64,000 nucleotides of DNA, from contig NZ_BANX01000026.1 in assembly GCF_000334455.1 (NCBI RefSeq), positions 1-64,000 on the forward strand. The letters are read 5' to 3'. Source of the DNA: Gordonia soli NBRC 108243 (lineage in GTDB: Bacteria > Actinomycetota > Actinomycetes > Mycobacteriales > Mycobacteriaceae). Made by a program: the position numbers and the translations under genes. This document shows, piece after piece, positions 61,895-64,000 of this stretch (within the stretch, counting starts at the first letter, position 1; each line of letters begins with the position of its first letter). A model generated the notes under the pieces. The model ran no database searches, was not told the DNA's origin, and was given only the letters and a program-made list of their open reading frames with translations.

Positions 61895-63019
61895 ATGATC
61901 GCTCACATCGGCGGCCTCCGGGACCGCGAGGTACCGACGATCGGGGTCGAGGAGGAGTTCGTTCTGGTCGACCGGGTCTCCGGGCACCCCGTGGGCCGCA
62001 ATCGCGACGTCGCGGAGGCCGCCGCACGGCGTGGACTCGAGTTGGACCTGGAGCTGACGTCGTGCCAGGTCGAGATCGCCACCCCGACCCTGACGTCCAT
62101 CGACGACGTCGGAGGACACCTGCGTCGGTTGCGCGGCCTGCTGTCGGCGAGTGCAGACGACGTGGCCATCGACCTGATCGCGGCCGGCGTTCCACCGACG
62201 GTGCCCGATTCGTTCCCGATCACCGACGGCGATCGCTACCGGCGCATCGCGGAGCGTTTCGGCATGCTCGCCCACGAGCAGGGCATCAGCGGCTGTCACG
62301 TCCACGTCGGTGTCCCCGATCAGACCACTGCGCTGGGCGTGTGCAACTGGCTCCGCCCGTGGCTGCCGATCCTGCTCGCGTTGTCGGCCAACTCAGCGAT
62401 CCATCGCGACGCCGACACCGGGTATGCGAGCTGGCGCTCGGTGCTGTGGTCGCGATGGCCGGCGGGCGGTCCTCCTCCGTACCTGCGCTCCGTCGAGCAT
62501 CTGGCGGAGATCAGGCGAACTCTCGTCGACACCGGTGCGGTACTCGACGAGCACATGATCTATTGGGACGTCCGACCATCGGATCACCTGCCCACCATCG
62601 AGATCAGGGTCGGCGACGTCCAAGGCCGCGCCGCCGAGACCCAGACATTGGCATCGCTGGCTCGGGCGGCGGTCATGACCGCGACCGCTGAACTGCGCGC
62701 CGACCGTGTCCCCGACGACGTCGACCCCACCGTGCTGTCGGCCGCGTACTGGCGTGCCGCCCACGACGGGTTGAGCGGCAGCGCAGTCGACGTCGTCACC
62801 GGACGGTTGGTGGAGGCGCAGGATCACCTGCACACCTTTGTCGACCGGGTGTCACACGCCCTCGATCACCTCGGCGAACTGTTGGAGGTGGAACGGTCTC
62901 TGCACCGCTCGGGATCAGAGGGGAACGGCGCGATACGGCAGCGGGCCGTCTTCGATGCCGAAGGATCGGGTCGTGCGGTGGCCGCCGCGGCGCGAGTCGA
63001 CGTTGCCGACGACGGATGA
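61895..63019 (+). CDS. YbdK-type carboxylate-amine ligase (GCS2 family)
   Basis: A 374-residue ATP-grasp-like glutamate-cysteine ligase 2 family enzyme. TIGVEEEFVLVDRVSGHPVG holds the metal-binding glutamates (G-V-E-E-E). LTSCQVEIATPTLTSIDDVG, GISGCHVHVGVPDQT (H-V-H-V-G), YASWRSVLWSRWPAGGPP and TIEIRVGDVQGRAAETQTL continue the conserved order. Members join a carboxylate and an amine with ATP; in most bacteria the substrate is not settled. ATG 61895 precedes the conserved start by ~15 residues. Sits 97 bases from the divergent coiled-coil gene. Confidence 0.88.
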   Translation: MIAHIGGLRDREVPTIGVEEEFVLVDRVSGHPVGRNRDVAEAAARRGLELDLELTSCQVEIATPTLTSIDDVGGHLRRLRGLLSASADDVAIDLIAAGVPPTVPDSFPITDGDRYRRIAERFGMLAHEQGISGCHVHVGVPDQTTALGVCNWLRPWLPILLALSANSAIHRDADTGYASWRSVLWSRWPAGGPPPYLRSVEHLAEIRRTLVDTGAVLDEHMIYWDVRPSDHLPTIEIRVGDVQGRAAETQTLASLARAAVMTATAELRADRVPDDVDPTVLSAAYWRAAHDGLSGSAVDVVTGRLVEAQDHLHTFVDRVSHALDHLGELLEVERSLHRSGSEGNGAIRQRAVFDAEGSGRAVAAAARVDVADDG

Positions 63020-63041
63020 GACCTCGGTCCAGTACGACCGG

Positions 63042-63473
63042 TCAGCGCAACGCGGCGAGGTTGGAGATCGACTTGCGCACATCGGACTCCAGCACCTTGG
63101 CCACGAGCCGGCCGATGGGTCCGTTGAGGAGACCGCCCGAGAGGTCGGCGGTGAGGTCGAAATGCGAACCACCGTCGCCGGCCCGGCCGACCTTCATGGC
63201 GATGTCGATTCGTACTCCACCGCGCCCGCTGCCGGCCAAGGCGATCCGATTCGGCTCGTCGTATTCGGTGACGGTCCAATGGATCACGTTGCGGAAGCCC
63301 TTGACCGTGATGAGTGAGGAGACCTTGGTGCCCTGTCGGATCTGATCGGGAACCGGACTCCGCCAGCCGCCGAAGATCGTCATCCACTCACCGAACCGGG
63401 ACAGGTCGGAGGCCAGTTTCCACGCCGCTGCCGGATCGAGATCGGATTCGATGCCCACTGCCACTCTGGCCAC
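63042..63473 (-). CDS. SRPBCC-family protein
   Basis: A 143-residue START/Bet v1-like protein: VGIESDLDPAAAWKLASDLS, RFGEWMTIFGGWRSPVPDQI, VTEYDEPNRIALAGSG and DLTADLSGGLLNGPIGRLVA followed by a long C-terminal helix. These bind a hydrophobic ligand in an internal cavity and are common in Mycobacteriales beside lipid or polyketide genes. GTG 63473 (VARVAVGIE) is used; the longer upstream frame is not coding. The gene ends 19 bases after the convergent ligase stop. Confidence 0.82.
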   Translation of the reverse strand: MARVAVGIESDLDPAAAWKLASDLSRFGEWMTIFGGWRSPVPDQIRQGTKVSSLITVKGFRNVIHWTVTEYDEPNRIALAGSGRGGVRIDIAMKVGRAGDGGSHFDLTADLSGGLLNGPIGRLVAKVLESDVRKSISNLAALR

Positions 63474-63625
63474 GTCGTGTCTCCCCGCGTCGGGTACTCG
63501 GTCTGTCGTGCTCCCGAACGAATCTACCCATCCCGGGCCGACGGAAACACGGCCGCTCGCCATCGTGGACCCGCCGTGGACCCGTCGTGGACCGCACGCA
63601 CGCCCGCGGGCCACGCGCAGGCCGC
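63474..63625. other. Intergenic with short tandem GTGGACC repeats
   Basis: CGTGGACCC occurs three times in tandem-like spacing at about 63564-63594. Otherwise nothing is seen. The SRPBCC promoter should lie here. Confidence 0.5.
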
Positions 63626-64000
63626 CTACTTGTGCGGCACGCCCGCGGTCGTCCCGCCGTCCATCACGAACTCCGAGCCAGTCGCATACGACGACTCGTC
63701 GCTGGCCAGGAACAGCACGAAATTCGCCACCTCCGACGACTCCGCGGCCCGCCCCAGCGGGATGGTGATCATGTCCTCGGGGATTCCCTCGGTCATGGGC
63801 GTTCGGATGAGACCCGGATGGATCGAATTGACCCGGACGTTGTGCGGTGCCAGCTCCACCGCCACCGACTTGGACAGTCCCCGCACCGCCCACTTCGAAG
63901 CGACATAGCCGTGCGCCCACGGAGTTCCGCGGATCCCCTCGATCGACGACACGTTGATGATCGAACCACCACCGGCGGCGATCATCGCGTCGGCCACCGC
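63626..64000 (-). CDS. Short-chain dehydrogenase/reductase, 5' end outside window
   Basis: The C-terminal ~124 residues of a classical SDR: MIAAGGGSIINVSSIEGIRG (catalytic Ser), HGYVASKWAVRGLSKSVAVE with Y-V-A-S-K (Y-x-x-x-K), VRVNSIHPGLIRTPMTEG (P-G cofactor loop) and ASDESSYATGSEFVMDGGTT. This resembles 3-alpha-(20-beta)-hydroxysteroid dehydrogenase-type SDRs. The Rossmann T-G-x-x-x-G-x-G lies beyond the right edge, so the ATG at 63997 is not the true start. Confidence 0.88.
   Translation of the reverse strand, partial: AVADAMIAAGGGSIINVSSIEGIRGTPWAHGYVASKWAVRGLSKSVAVELAPHNVRVNSIHPGLIRTPMTEGIPEDMITIPLGRAAESSEVANFVLFLASDESSYATGSEFVMDGGTTAGVPHK

Overview
The window is high-GC DNA read as a mycolic-acid actinobacterium of the Mycobacteriales, most like Gordonia. 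This is inferred from gene content: an MspA-type porin, a furA-katG pair, a cutinase, an AlkB alkane hydroxylase, a PGRS-like glycine-rich protein, an F420-type PPOX oxidoreductase and a mymA-like monooxygenase operon. No rRNA or tRNA gene was seen. About 1-28.8 kb is accessory DNA; about 28.9-64 kb is mostly ordinary chromosome.

Accessory part. 1-3.4 kb is gene-poor scar DNA: an ANTAR-domain remnant, a perfect 38-bp palindrome, diverged ~177-bp tandem repeats, one intact HEAT-repeat gene and the 3' end of an Eco29kI-type restriction endonuclease. 3.5-7.6 kb is a tightly coupled operon: MspA-type porin, small secreted protein, small two-helix membrane protein, a 781-residue toxin-like surface protein and a translationally coupled small membrane protein. 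It is the best candidate here for an undescribed system. 9.4-14.8 kb is a plasmid/ICE-type cargo block: LPD29 and DUF3560 proteins, an NrdH-like glutaredoxin, small unknowns, then a Fic protein behind two VbhA-like antitoxin genes. 14.8-19.7 kb holds a frameshifted ApeA-like HEPN anti-phage gene, an unknown gene between ~100-bp direct repeats, and two tandem glycine-rich exported proteins, one of them broken. 20-23.9 kb is a TetR-controlled glycosyltransferase cluster with a clear operator. 24-28.8 kb ends the island with a membrane protein, decayed second copies of DUF3560 and relaxase sequence, a PGRS protein without a PE domain, and a frameshifted yegP-like gene.

Chromosomal part. 28.9-46.9 kb is a run of small units: exported proteins, and enzymes (RidA, quinone-reductase-like, DHFR/RibD-like, glyoxalases, epoxide hydrolase, SDR, alpha/beta hydrolase, flavodoxin, methyltransferase, PPOX). 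Four are divergent enzyme-regulator pairs (HxlR twice, MarR, CGNR), three with readable inverted or repeated operators. A two-gene module (membrane protein plus small winged-helix regulator) occurs twice. 47-49.9 kb is furA-katG with a mycobacterial-type operator and a strong terminator. 50-54.1 kb has an AlkB hydroxylase without rubredoxin, then a two-component system and a membrane protein. 54.1-59.6 kb is a divergent MerR gene facing an esterase-SDR-diiron protein-BVMO operon that resembles mymA. 59.6-64 kb has a cation/proton antiporter, a coiled-coil protein, a YbdK-type ligase, an SRPBCC protein and an SDR cut by the window end.
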